Assembly (NCBI GenBank): GCA_003456855.1
Contig: DMOO01000216.1
Coordinates: 1 to 11,139, forward strand
Length of the DNA stretch: 11,139 nt
Source of the DNA: Sphaerochaeta sp.
Lineage (GTDB): Bacteria > Spirochaetota > Spirochaetia > Sphaerochaetales > Sphaerochaetaceae
Reading direction: 5' to 3'
Positions within the stretch are counted from its first letter, which is position 1; the number at the start of each line of letters is the position of its first letter. This document shows positions 1-7,904 of this stretch, in pieces. The notes under the pieces were generated by a model. The model had not been told where the DNA came from. It did no database searches and saw nothing but the letters and a program-made list of their open reading frames with translations. A program made the position numbers and the translations under genes.

Positions 1-1
1 C

Positions 2-1723
<1,722 letters not shown>

Positions 1724-1775
1724 GCACCTCCTACGCGTGCGCGATATAAATTTTAGGAAAATCTGCACAGACCAC

Positions 1776-1803
1776 TAGACAAAGTCTGCCCGCTAAATAT
1801 ATT
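1776..1803 (+). promoter_or_regulatory. Candidate sigma70 promoter of the rplM-rpsI operon
   Basis: TAGACA (1776-1781), a 16-base spacer and TATATT (1798-1803) form a plausible -35/-10 pair. Transcription would start near 1810 and leave a leader of about 160 bases before rplM. The -35 is imperfect and overlaps a small AGAC/GTCT hairpin, so this is a candidate only. Confidence 0.45.
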
Positions 1804-1849
1804 ATTGCCTTCGTGCGCCTCTTTGGTGCTTGAATGTCCTAGGGACTCA

Positions 1850-1869
1850 AACCCCTTTCCCACGGGGTT
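1850..1869 (+). promoter_or_regulatory. Hairpin in the rplM leader
   Basis: AACCCC (1850-1855) pairs with GGGGTT (1864-1869) around the loop TTTCCCAC. No T-run follows, so it is not an intrinsic terminator. L13 leaders in other bacteria carry autoregulatory structures. Whether this hairpin has that role is inference. Confidence 0.35.
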
Positions 1870-1919
1870 CCGAAGACAGGATGGACCGATCAGGGTTCGA
1901 AGGCAGGACGGACCGCTCA
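1865..1919 (+). repeat. Imperfect tandem repeat, two units of about 28 bp, in the rplM leader
   Basis: Unit 1 (1865-1892) and unit 2 (1893-1919) share GGGTTC, CAGGA, GGACCG and TCA in the same order. They differ by one indel and three substitutions. The repeat overlaps the 3' arm of the leader hairpin and ends about 50 bases before the rplM start. An 80-codon frame across it (1830-2072) overlaps rplM and shows no family features, so I treat the repeat as non-coding. Confidence 0.7.
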
Positions 1920-1971
1920 TCCCGAGAGCTTTTGGCAGGCATAGAACAACTTTTACATGTAGGTGTTTACT

Positions 1972-2400
1972 ATGAAGACTATTATTGTAAAGCCACAGTC
2001 AATGCAGAAGAAGTGGTACCTCATCGACGCAGAGGGCAAGGAGCTCGGTCGTGTCGCTGTTGCAGCCGCTAACATTCTCCGTGGCAAGAACAAACCAGAA
2101 TATCTCCCTAACGAAGACATGGGTGACTTCGTTATCATCATCAACGCTGCAAAGGCTGCAATGTCCGGCAACAAGGCCGCTGACAAGATGTACTACAGAG
2201 TCTCCGGTTATGCTGGTGGACTCAAGGAAGAGTCTTATGAGCAGCTGATCGTTCGCAAGCCGACCTTCCCGATGGAGCACGCCATCAAGGGTATGCTTCC
2301 TCATGGACCACTCGGACGCAAGCTCTTCACAAATCTGAAGGTCTATGCAGACGCAAAGCATCCACATGCTGCACAGCAGCCAATCCAGGTTGAAATCTAA
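1972..2400 (+). CDS. rplM: 50S ribosomal protein L13
   Basis: Structural protein of the large ribosomal subunit, needed early in 50S assembly. The 142-residue product has the normal bacterial length. Family features are [15 protein letters not shown] near the N-terminus, [20 protein letters not shown], the [10 protein letters not shown] segment and [13 protein letters not shown] toward the end. I chose the ATG at 1972, since AGGTG (1961-1965) is spaced as its ribosome binding site. A GTG at 1963 lies within that site and is unlikely to be used. rpsI follows after 11 bases as a co-transcribed partner, the usual bacterial arrangement. Confidence 0.98.
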   Translation: MKTIIVKPQSMQKKWYLIDAEGKELGRVAVAAANILRGKNKPEYLPNEDMGDFVIIINAAKAAMSGNKAADKMYYRVSGYAGGLKEESYEQLIVRKPTFPMEHAIKGMLPHGPLGRKLFTNLKVYADAKHPHAAQQPIQVEI

Positions 2401-2411
2401 GGGGTACGAAT

Positions 2412-2822
2412 ATGGCTAAGACAGAAGAAAAGAACATCAATCTCGGTCAGGGTACCGGACGTAGAAAGACAGCAGTTGCACGTGTTTACCTCAGAGAGGG
2501 AAGCGGCAAGATCACAATCAACGGAAGAGATGTTGAGGAGTACTTCAGCGATCCTCTTTGCATTTTCCAGGTCAAGCAGCCACTGGTTGCAACAGACTCA
2601 GAAGGCAAGTTCGACATCGTCATCACAGTTGCTGGTGGTGGTCCTTCCGGACAGGCTGGTGCATGCCGCCATGGAATCGCCCGCGCTCTCGTTGACGAGA
2701 ACGAGGCCAACAAGCCAGCTCTTCACGCTGCAGGCTTCCTTACAAGAGACCCAAGAATGGTCGAAAGAAAGAAGTACGGTCAGAAGGGTGCAAGACGCAA
2801 GTTCCAGTTCTCAAAGAGATAA
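2412..2822 (+). CDS. rpsI: 30S ribosomal protein S9
   Basis: Small-subunit protein whose C-terminal tail reaches the P-site tRNA. The product is 136 residues. Diagnostic segments are [21 protein letters not shown] near the start, the [19 protein letters not shown] glycine-rich helix region, and the basic end [24 protein letters not shown] (cited by ends only: D113 to R136), finishing in the typical FSKR. The binding site AAGGGG overlaps the rplM stop, which suggests translational coupling. Its own terminator appears to lie downstream inside recX. Confidence 0.98.
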   Translation: MAKTEEKNINLGQGTGRRKTAVARVYLREGSGKITINGRDVEEYFSDPLCIFQVKQPLVATDSEGKFDIVITVAGGGPSGQAGACRHGIARALVDENEANKPALHAAGFLTRDPRMVERKKYGQKGARRKFQFSKR

Positions 2823-2825
2823 TCC

Positions 2826-3305
2826 ATGGACGATGTGTCGAGGAGGGAGCTATCTTCGAAAGAGGGTGGCTCCTCTTTTTTTCAGAAGTGCCTGAACCAG
2901 GCGATAGTCTATCTCAGCATAAGGGAGCATAACAGGCGTGAGCTGATGACCAAGCTCAAGGCCAAGGGATATGACTCCGAAACAATAGACCAGACCCTGA
3001 ACCATCTCGAGGAGAACGGTTCTCTCAGCGAGGAGCGCTATGTCCAGAGCTTCATACGCTCCAACAACAAGCGCCATCCGGAGGGCAAGGCAATGGTCGC
3101 CCAAAGACTTGCGGCCAAAGGTGCTGACCGGGAGACGGCCAGGGATATACTTAACCAAACATATACCAAAGAGTACACCAGGGATCTTGTGGCAAAGGCT
3201 AGGGAGTCCATAGGAAGGAAGGGGAAGGCCAATACAGAGGAGGATATCAGAAACTCCTTGTTGAAGCTTGGCTTTTCCTACAGTGACATAAGAAGCGAAG
3301 ATTGA
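2826..3305 (+). CDS. recX: Regulatory protein RecX
   Basis: RecX binds RecA filaments and modulates recombination and the SOS response. The 159-residue product shows the helical-repeat signature: AIVYLSIREHNRRELMTKL (26-44), then LSEERYVQSFIRSN (67-80) and RLAAKGADRETARDIL (94-109), close to the canonical 'YLs-R-eHs-EL--KL--kGy' pattern. The ATG lies only 3 bases after the rpsI stop and has no good ribosome binding site, so translation probably depends on coupling to rpsI. The conserved domain begins near residue 22, and residues 12-19 are encoded by a terminator hairpin. The exact start is therefore less certain than the identity. An AGGAGG at 2841-2846 has no start codon at a usable distance. 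Confidence 0.88.
   Translation: MDDVSRRELSSKEGGSSFFQKCLNQAIVYLSIREHNRRELMTKLKAKGYDSETIDQTLNHLEENGSLSEERYVQSFIRSNNKRHPEGKAMVAQRLAAKGADRETARDILNQTYTKEYTRDLVAKARESIGRKGKANTEEDIRNSLLKLGFSYSDIRSED
2859..2882 (+). terminator. Intrinsic terminator inside the recX 5' coding region
   Basis: AAAGAGG (2859-2865) pairs with CCTCTTT (2872-2878) around GTGGCT, and the T-run continues to 2882. It sits 36 bases after the rpsI stop, the expected place for the ribosomal operon terminator. It also encodes recX residues 12-19, with the T-run giving Phe-Phe. It may reduce recX expression relative to rpsI unless ribosomes translating recX disrupt it. Confidence 0.75.
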
Positions 3306-3324
3306 TGCGTGAAATGTATCGTTA

Positions 3325-3333
3325 TGCTATAAT
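3325..3333 (+). promoter_or_regulatory. Extended -10 promoter of the UPF0158/GNAT gene
   Basis: TGC followed by consensus TATAAT (3328-3333) is an extended -10. No convincing -35 lies at 17 bases, which is tolerated with TGN. The expected start site is 3339-3341, coinciding with the ATG at 3340. The transcript would therefore be leaderless. Confidence 0.65.
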
Positions 3334-3339
3334 CAGGCC

Positions 3340-4248
3340 ATGAGCAGAAAGTACAGAATACCAGTTTTAACCGAAGAGATTCTCGACCAGATCATCTGGG
3401 GAATGGAGAACCAGGACACTGAATACAGCCTGAACATCCAGGACGGGACCCTTTACAGCCCTGACACCAGTGATGAACCCGTCTCTGACGAGTATCTTGT
3501 CGAGCTTCCGCCCTGGCAGAGCTCTGACGGTTACCAGATTATGGTCTCCTTCACCAATGCCTGCAAGGACCCGGAGCTTCAGAGAAGGCTCATCAAAGAA
3601 CTGAACTCCAGGTCTCACGGGGTGTTTCGCAGATTCCGCGATGTTCTCAACACTGACCAGGAAGCCTTGAAGCAGTTCTATGAGTTCAAGGACAGCAAGA
3701 TGAAGTCCTTCATCCGCACATGGTATAGAAAGAATTATGGAAAGATGACCGAATCGGACCATGAAACCAGCTATGATGAGCTTCCGATGGGTGAGCTTCT
3801 TGCCGATTTCGAGATCAACCACATTAGCAAGATTGACCAGTATTGCACAAAGCTTCTGCAAACGTACACGGAAAACAATGCCGTAAAAGCCAAGATAATG
3901 GATGCTTTCAGCAACAAGGAGGCTTTTATAATCATGAAGGGCGATGTGGAGTGTGGTGCATTAATATACGAAAAAGTCCAAGATGAAGCATGTGTTCTGT
4001 ATTATTATGTCGAACCACAATTCCGCAGGATGGGACTGTTCTCCCTGGCCTTCGATCTCATGAACAGGGATCTTGAAAGGGGACAGGTGAGTGCTGTATC
4101 AATGCCTTTCGGCCCGGAATCGGCTTTTTTCAAGCAGACTTTCCACGAATATGATGTGGCTACGAAACCAGTTGAGGATTACATTCTATATAATATAAAG
4201 GACTGGAATGACAGGGCAGAATCGGCTGAATTCGCCTATGTTCTGTGA
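3340..4248 (+). CDS. UPF0158-like domain fused to a GNAT acetyltransferase
   Basis: This 302-residue soluble protein appears to have two parts. Residues about 15-130 resemble UPF0158: the WGMENQDTEY start, a LPPWQSSDGYQIMVSF stretch, DPELQRRLIKELNSR, then HGVFRRFRDVL and a closing Trp-Tyr segment. Residues about 160-300 look like a GNAT N-acetyltransferase. YYYVEPQFRRMGLFSLAF (221-238) fits motif A, where the R-R-x-G-L turn would hold acetyl-CoA pyrophosphate. The substrate cannot be inferred. The start has no Shine-Dalgarno; CAGG ends two bases before the ATG, and the -10 element predicts a leaderless message. It lies 34 bases after recX and ends before its own terminator, so it probably forms a single transcription unit. 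Confidence 0.7.
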   Translation: MSRKYRIPVLTEEILDQIIWGMENQDTEYSLNIQDGTLYSPDTSDEPVSDEYLVELPPWQSSDGYQIMVSFTNACKDPELQRRLIKELNSRSHGVFRRFRDVLNTDQEALKQFYEFKDSKMKSFIRTWYRKNYGKMTESDHETSYDELPMGELLADFEINHISKIDQYCTKLLQTYTENNAVKAKIMDAFSNKEAFIIMKGDVECGALIYEKVQDEACVLYYYVEPQFRRMGLFSLAFDLMNRDLERGQVSAVSMPFGPESAFFKQTFHEYDVATKPVEDYILYNIKDWNDRAESAEFAYVL

Positions 4249-4289
4249 ATGGCCAAGAAATTTGTATAAAAATCCATCAAAATTCATGT

Positions 4290-4315
4290 AACCAACTCCG
4301 TTTTCGTTGGTTTTT
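4290..4315 (+). terminator. Intrinsic terminator after the GNAT gene
   Basis: AACCAAC (4290-4296) pairs with GTTGGTT (4306-4312) around a 9-base loop, and the T-run extends to 4315. It immediately precedes the next promoter, whose -35 begins two bases later. Confidence 0.75.
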
Positions 4316-4316
4316 C

Positions 4317-4345
4317 TTGACAGTTAGAAAGCACATTGTTAAAAT
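4317..4345 (+). promoter_or_regulatory. Sigma70 promoter of barrel gene 1
   Basis: Consensus TTGACA (4317-4322), exactly 17 bases, then TAAAAT (4340-4345). The start would be near 4352, giving a leader of about 63 bases with a GCTGG/CCAGC hairpin (4377-4381 with 4389-4393) upstream of GGAGG at 4406-4410. The layout predicts strong expression. The ATPase gene at 9715 uses the same three-part pattern. Confidence 0.85.
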
Positions 4346-4414
4346 GAGCTTTGTATAACGAGAAAAAAGGGACAAAGCTGGTCTTTGGCCAGCCCCGAAA
4401 TTATTGGAGGAAGT

Positions 4415-5812
4415 ATGAAAAAAGGTATTGTCGTACTTTTAATCGCGGTGCTGGCAGCTGGCTTTGCATTCGCAGGATTCAGCGGAGATGCTTACATCCA
4501 GTTCAACGCTGATATCGACGAGGAGACCTTTGGTTTTGCCAATGGTACCGATGTTGACTTCACATTTGAGTTTGATTCTGAAGAGGTCAAGCTTGTTGGC
4601 GAAGAGAAGGTTCATGTAGAAGTTGCCGCATCTGCGAAGCTCCTCATGGAGTATGGCGCTGGCGGAGCAACTCAGGTTTACACAACAAATGGTGACACCC
4701 TTGATTTTGGTGTTGTTTATAAGATTTCAAAGGCCCGCATTGCAGGAGAGAACTGGTATGTTGATATTCTCGGAGTAAAGAGCAGCTATGACTACGCCAA
4801 GGCTGCAGCCCTGAAAGTCAAGACAAAGAAGGTCAACGATTCTTTCGGCAACACAATTTACAAGACAAACCAGGCTGCCTCATATTCAATCGCATACAAG
4901 AAGGCTCCTGGCTTCACAATCGGCTATGATGGATTCACAGCAAGCTTCGGTTTCCTCAAGGATTCCACTGGAACAGCCGTTTCCGCAACATTGGAGACAA
5001 AGGCATTCAAGTTCTCAGAGGATGCCATCTCAGTCCAGGCTGCCGCTGAAGTCAGCAAAGAGGCAGGAAAGCCTGTCAACGCTGGTGCTTCATTCAAGAC
5101 AACCGTTGCAATGGACAAGATTGAGGCTGGCGTCGCTGCTGATTTCGGACTTGGCAACCTCATGAACGATGATGTGGACCCATATTTCGCAATGGATGCA
5201 AGGGCTGACTTCAAGTATGACTTCGTAAATGCTAATGTTTACATGTTCTACACAAACGATGAGACTGATACAGCAAAGCTTGCCACATCATCAAGCTCAG
5301 TTGCCGGCGCATACCGTGGTTTCTACATGGAAGCAAAGGCAGCATTCGACCTCAATTCATTCGAGGTTCCACTCTCAGTCACACTGACAGGCAAGAACCT
5401 TGTTGACGTCCAGGAGGATGCTGTTGGAGCAGCTGCAGGTATCGATCTCGGTGCTTCAGTTGACTATGCTCAGGATGCAATCGCAGCTGGTGTTTCATTC
5501 GGTTTCAACACAGAGTCCAAGGCTTGGAGCGGAAACCTCTATGGAACATATGCAGCAGAGAAGTTCACAGCAGGTGCTAACGTTGCTCTCAGTGGAGCTG
5601 ATGAGCTCTCAAAGTTCGGCCTCGGTGCTTTCGTCGAGTCTGATGCTATCGTCAATGGTGCTACATTCGGTCTCAACTATGGTTACAACAACACATCTGC
5701 TATGTACTATGGCGGATCCTACGTTGCATCAAATGCAGACAATACAAACAACTTCGCAGCTGACGAGGCTGAGATTGGAACAATCGGTGCATACTGCATG
5801 ATTGCCTTCTAA
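4415..5812 (+). CDS. Outer-membrane beta-barrel-like protein, paralogue 1
   Basis: Predicted exported 465-residue protein. A classical signal peptide (MKKGIVVLLIAVLAAGFAFA) is followed by mature GFSGDAY. The rest alternates hydrophobic and polar residues, is rich in Ala, Gly, Asp, Tyr and Phe, has no cysteine pairs or membrane helices, and ends in GAYCMIAF. The terminal Phe fits the signal read by the BAM assembly machine. Near the N-terminus, FGFANGTDVDFTFEFDS matches WGFANSTT-x-YSFTFELDS of the two minus-strand paralogues, so all three belong to one family. I chose ATG 4415 over the upstream TTG 4385 because GGAGG (4406-4410) is correctly placed and the signal peptide starts there. A porin-like role is inferred; no substrate can be named. 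Confidence 0.8.
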   Translation: MKKGIVVLLIAVLAAGFAFAGFSGDAYIQFNADIDEETFGFANGTDVDFTFEFDSEEVKLVGEEKVHVEVAASAKLLMEYGAGGATQVYTTNGDTLDFGVVYKISKARIAGENWYVDILGVKSSYDYAKAAALKVKTKKVNDSFGNTIYKTNQAASYSIAYKKAPGFTIGYDGFTASFGFLKDSTGTAVSATLETKAFKFSEDAISVQAAAEVSKEAGKPVNAGASFKTTVAMDKIEAGVAADFGLGNLMNDDVDPYFAMDARADFKYDFVNANVYMFYTNDETDTAKLATSSSSVAGAYRGFYMEAKAAFDLNSFEVPLSVTLTGKNLVDVQEDAVGAAAGIDLGASVDYAQDAIAAGVSFGFNTESKAWSGNLYGTYAAEKFTAGANVALSGADELSKFGLGAFVESDAIVNGATFGLNYGYNNTSAMYYGGSYVASNADNTNNFAADEAEIGTIGAYCMIAF

Positions 5813-5837
5813 TAGAAGTCACATTGTTTAGCTTATC

Positions 5838-5860
5838 CGGCCACCTTCGGGTGGCCGTTT
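5838..5860 (+). terminator. Intrinsic terminator of barrel gene 1 with a UUCG tetraloop
   Basis: CGGCCACC (5838-5845) pairs perfectly with GGTGGCCG (5850-5857) around TTCG, giving a C(UUCG)G stabilised loop. A short TTT tail follows. Bases 5861-5986 downstream hold no gene I can support, only a T-rich stretch with ATGTATTTT repeated at about 5956-5975. Confidence 0.85.
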
Positions 5861-5986
5861 CCTTGAAAGAGAGATCCCTTCATTCTCTGAATCCACTCAT
5901 AATTCTTTCCTCAGAGGATTTGAAATAGGAAACGGTCATCCCAGGTGGTCATTTTTATGTATTTTATGTATTTTTCTTTCCTTCAT

Positions 5987-6015
5987 TTGACTTAAAGCTT
6001 CCCGTAAGGGATAAT
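5987..6015 (+). promoter_or_regulatory. Sigma70 promoter of structured RNA copy A
   Basis: TTGACT (5987-5992), a 17-base spacer and GATAAT (6010-6015) match the consensus at 10 of 12 positions. The start falls at about 6022, one base before the 5' strand of the RNA closing helix. This supports an autonomous RNA gene on the plus strand. Confidence 0.75.
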
Positions 6016-6021
6016 GCCCCT

Positions 6022-6328
6022 AAGCCACAGCAATCTATCTGAGTTCGACACATTTCATGGTTCAGGTGAAAATACAGCCTTAGCGAGATAGGGAGACGGG
6101 GGTGTTTCCCCCTACCCGCCCGAACTGAATTGGAGAATGAACCGCTGGTATCGCATCCTTCAATGGTCCGCGAGACCGAAATAGAGAATGAGGTAAAACA
6201 ATCCACGATGGTTATGCGTGGCTAATACAGTTGTCTGTTCTGAACAGACTTTGGGATCTGACAGCGAATTGGCAGGGGCCCTGCCTGCTGCCGAATGAAG
6301 GAAAGGCCCGTCAGATTACTTTCTTTTT
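6022..6328 (+). ncRNA. Structured non-coding RNA, copy A (unrecognised family)
   Basis: About 300 bases with no supportable ORF, homologous to 9577-9356 on the other strand. Closing helix P1: AGCCAC (6023-6028), GCA (6030-6032) and CUAUC (6035-6039) pair with GUGGCU (6218-6223), UGC (6215-6217) and GAUGG (6207-6211). P2: AUUUC (6052-6056) with GAAAU (6178-6182). P2 closes a four-way junction of P2a (GGUUC 6059-6063 with GAACU 6122-6126), P3 (AUUGGAG 6129-6135 with CUUCAAU 6158-6164) and P4 (GGUC 6165-6168 with GACC 6174-6177). A G-rich/C-rich helix (GGGGG 6098-6102 region) is extra in this copy. The 3' domain has a hairpin at 6233-6249, P5 (AUCUGAC 6256-6262 with GUCAGAU 6310-6316), P6 (GGCAGG 6271-6276 with CCUGCC 6280-6285) and P7 (GCC 6290-6292 with GGC 6305-6307). 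A T-rich tract at 6320-6328 probably ends it. Function unknown. Confidence 0.75.
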
Positions 6329-6491
6329 GGAGGTCACCCTGGAACTGTAGTTTAGACAGAAAAGGAAACACCTCATCAACAAGGCAAGTTAAGAAATCAA
6401 TCAAGTTTCTCTTGACAGAAAAGAGATGGACTACTTATGTGTTCGCACAGGAAGGAAAACGAATATTCGAATATTATATCGGCATAAGCAT
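6329..6491. other. Non-coding spacer with a 14-bp palindrome
   Basis: Between the RNA A end and the convergent terminator I see no gene. A frame at 6295-6564 spans RNA structure and the terminator and overlaps barrel gene 2, so it is discounted. AATATTCGAATATT (6462-6475) is a perfect palindrome. TTGACA at 6412-6417 lacks a credible -10. Confidence 0.5.
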
Positions 6492-6532
6492 AAAAAAAAG
6501 AATCCTCCAGGATTTTAAGTCCCAGAGGATTC
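6492..6532 (-). terminator. Intrinsic terminator of the barrel 3-barrel 2 operon
   Basis: On the minus strand GAATCCTC (6532-6525) pairs perfectly with GAGGATTC (6507-6500). Eight consecutive T (6499-6492) follow. The loop is 17 bases and can partly pair internally (GG with CC). It lies 28 bases past the barrel 2 stop, and its minus-strand orientation confirms the direction of the operon. Confidence 0.9.
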
Positions 6533-6560
6533 CGGTTAGGTTATTTGCAAGTAGCTGCAA

Positions 6561-7889
6561 TTAGAATGTGATTGTTGCAGATGCTTCGATGACACCCTTA
6601 GCCTTGACTGCGTCTCCGGCCTTTGCGAAATCAGCCTTCTTGTATGTAAGAGCAAGTGTTGCATTCTCGACAATGGCTGTTGAAGAGATACCACACTCAA
6701 CTCCGAGAGCTGTAAGCATTTCGTTGGAATCAACATCGTCGAACAGGAAGCTTGGCTTGACCTGAGCGTATGCTGTGAACTTATCAGCTGTGTAAGTGAC
6801 CTTAGCTGAGAGATCAAGAGTTGTTATAACCTTGAGATCCTCGTTGGCCAGGTTCTTGAGAGTGACTGTCTCACCAAGAGCAACAGCAAGCTTGTCAATT
6901 GCAAGAGTCTCTGTTGCACCAGCCTTGAGCTCGAGAGCCTTGATCAGAGCATCCTTAGCCTCTACGAAACCAGTGACGTCAACCTTTGAGCCCTTCTCAG
7001 CATCAATGTCGAATGTGTACTTGGCACTGAGCTTGGCATCCAGCTTGACTGGCTGATCATCAGCATAGCTGAAGTATGAGCCGTTTGCTGCGTAGACATT
7101 CAATGTCAGGAAATCATAAGTTGCGTTTGCTGCAACTTCGAATGCCAGATTGTTTCCGTCCTTCTTGATTCCGAGATCAGCTGCAACATCAGCGCTGAGC
7201 TTGTCAGCTGCATATGAAGCCTTTCCTGCCATACCGATGTGCTGGTCAATCGGCTTACCGACTGCACCGTAGCCACCGACCAAGACATCAATCTCATCGT
7301 TCTCACCGAACTTGAACTCTGTCTCAGCATGGCCCCAGAACTTATACTCGTCGTTGTCATCGTTTGTTGTCCAAAGACCCTGAGCACCAAAACCACCAGT
7401 GATGATCAGATCCTCAGAGTGGTCATATCTTACTGTGAAGCCAGGAAGAACCTTTGAACCACCGTAGATCACATCAGCGATTGGATCGCCGTTGTCATCC
7501 AGTGTGTAATGGGCTGCATAGTCAGCAGCTGTTCCAGCATTCAGGATACCGAATGTGAACTTACCAACATGGATGTCAGCCTTTGTGATCTTTGCAGAGT
7601 ATGAAGCCGGTGCAGCACCTGTACCGAACTTGTTGCTGATCTTGATTGCAGCGGAAGCTTCAGCGGCAAGCTCTGCCCAGACATCAGTCTGATGCTCACC
7701 GATCTCAACCTTTGTTGAATCAAGCTCGAAAGTGAAAGAGTACTTTCCAGTCGTTGAATTTGCGAATCCCCAAGACTCATTATCAAGGTCGACACCAAAG
7801 CTGATGCCTGCAGAACCTGTGAAAGTGCCTGCGAATACTGTTCCAGCGACGAGAAGCGTAATCAGAAATACAATGAAACCTTTCTTCAT
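6561..7889 (-). CDS. Outer-membrane beta-barrel-like protein, paralogue 2
   Basis: Predicted exported 442-residue protein and second gene of a two-gene unit. The signal peptide MKKGFIVFLITLLVAGTVFA is cut before GTFTGSAG. The mature part is beta-rich, without membrane helices, and ends GVIEASATITF with the terminal Phe expected of BAM substrates. It is a close paralogue of the gene immediately upstream: LKNLANEDLKV, TTLDLSAKVTYTA, VKPSFLFDDVD and IVENATLAL recur in the same order, while the middle third diverges. DNA identity is patchy and very high in the conserved blocks (78 of 80 bases between 6787-6866 and 8131-8210). Its start is supported by GAGGGGG (7903-7897) in a 15-base gap after the previous stop. 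Function as a porin or surface barrel is inferred. Confidence 0.8.
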   Translation of the reverse strand: MKKGFIVFLITLLVAGTVFAGTFTGSAGISFGVDLDNESWGFANSTTGKYSFTFELDSTKVEIGEHQTDVWAELAAEASAAIKISNKFGTGAAPASYSAKITKADIHVGKFTFGILNAGTAADYAAHYTLDDNGDPIADVIYGGSKVLPGFTVRYDHSEDLIITGGFGAQGLWTTNDDNDEYKFWGHAETEFKFGENDEIDVLVGGYGAVGKPIDQHIGMAGKASYAADKLSADVAADLGIKKDGNNLAFEVAANATYDFLTLNVYAANGSYFSYADDQPVKLDAKLSAKYTFDIDAEKGSKVDVTGFVEAKDALIKALELKAGATETLAIDKLAVALGETVTLKNLANEDLKVITTLDLSAKVTYTADKFTAYAQVKPSFLFDDVDSNEMLTALGVECGISSTAIVENATLALTYKKADFAKAGDAVKAKGVIEASATITF

Positions 7890-7904
7890 ACGTTTACCCC
7901 CTCA

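Noticed and set aside
1963..1971. GTG at 1963 as the rplM start
   Set aside because: It lies inside the AGGTG ribosome site of the ATG at 1972, and L13 conventionally begins with the MKT-like sequence seen there.
1830..2072. 80-codon frame upstream of and overlapping rplM
   Set aside because: It overlaps the start of rplM in another frame, covers a tandem repeat and has no recognisable family features.
4385..4414. TTG at 4385 as the start of barrel gene 1
   Set aside because: It would place ten residues before the signal peptide and ignores the well-placed GGAGG before the ATG at 4415.
6022..6328. RNA copies as IS110 guide (bridge) RNA, 6S RNA, tmRNA, RNase P RNA or a cobalamin riboswitch
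   Set aside because: Neither copy is adjacent to the transposase. The four-way junction does not fit 6S, and the conserved sequences I remember for tmRNA, RNase P and cobalamin riboswitches are absent. This is from memory and needs an Rfam search.
6412..6441. TTGACA as a promoter in the spacer before the barrel 2 terminator
   Set aside because: No -10 better than 3 of 6 matches at 16-18 bases, and no gene follows on that strand.
5964..6564. Several short frames on both strands around RNA copy A (5964-6206, 6222-6404, 6295-6564)
   Set aside because: They cross the RNA helices and terminators, lack ribosome sites, and are not preserved between the two homologous RNA copies (indels break the frames).
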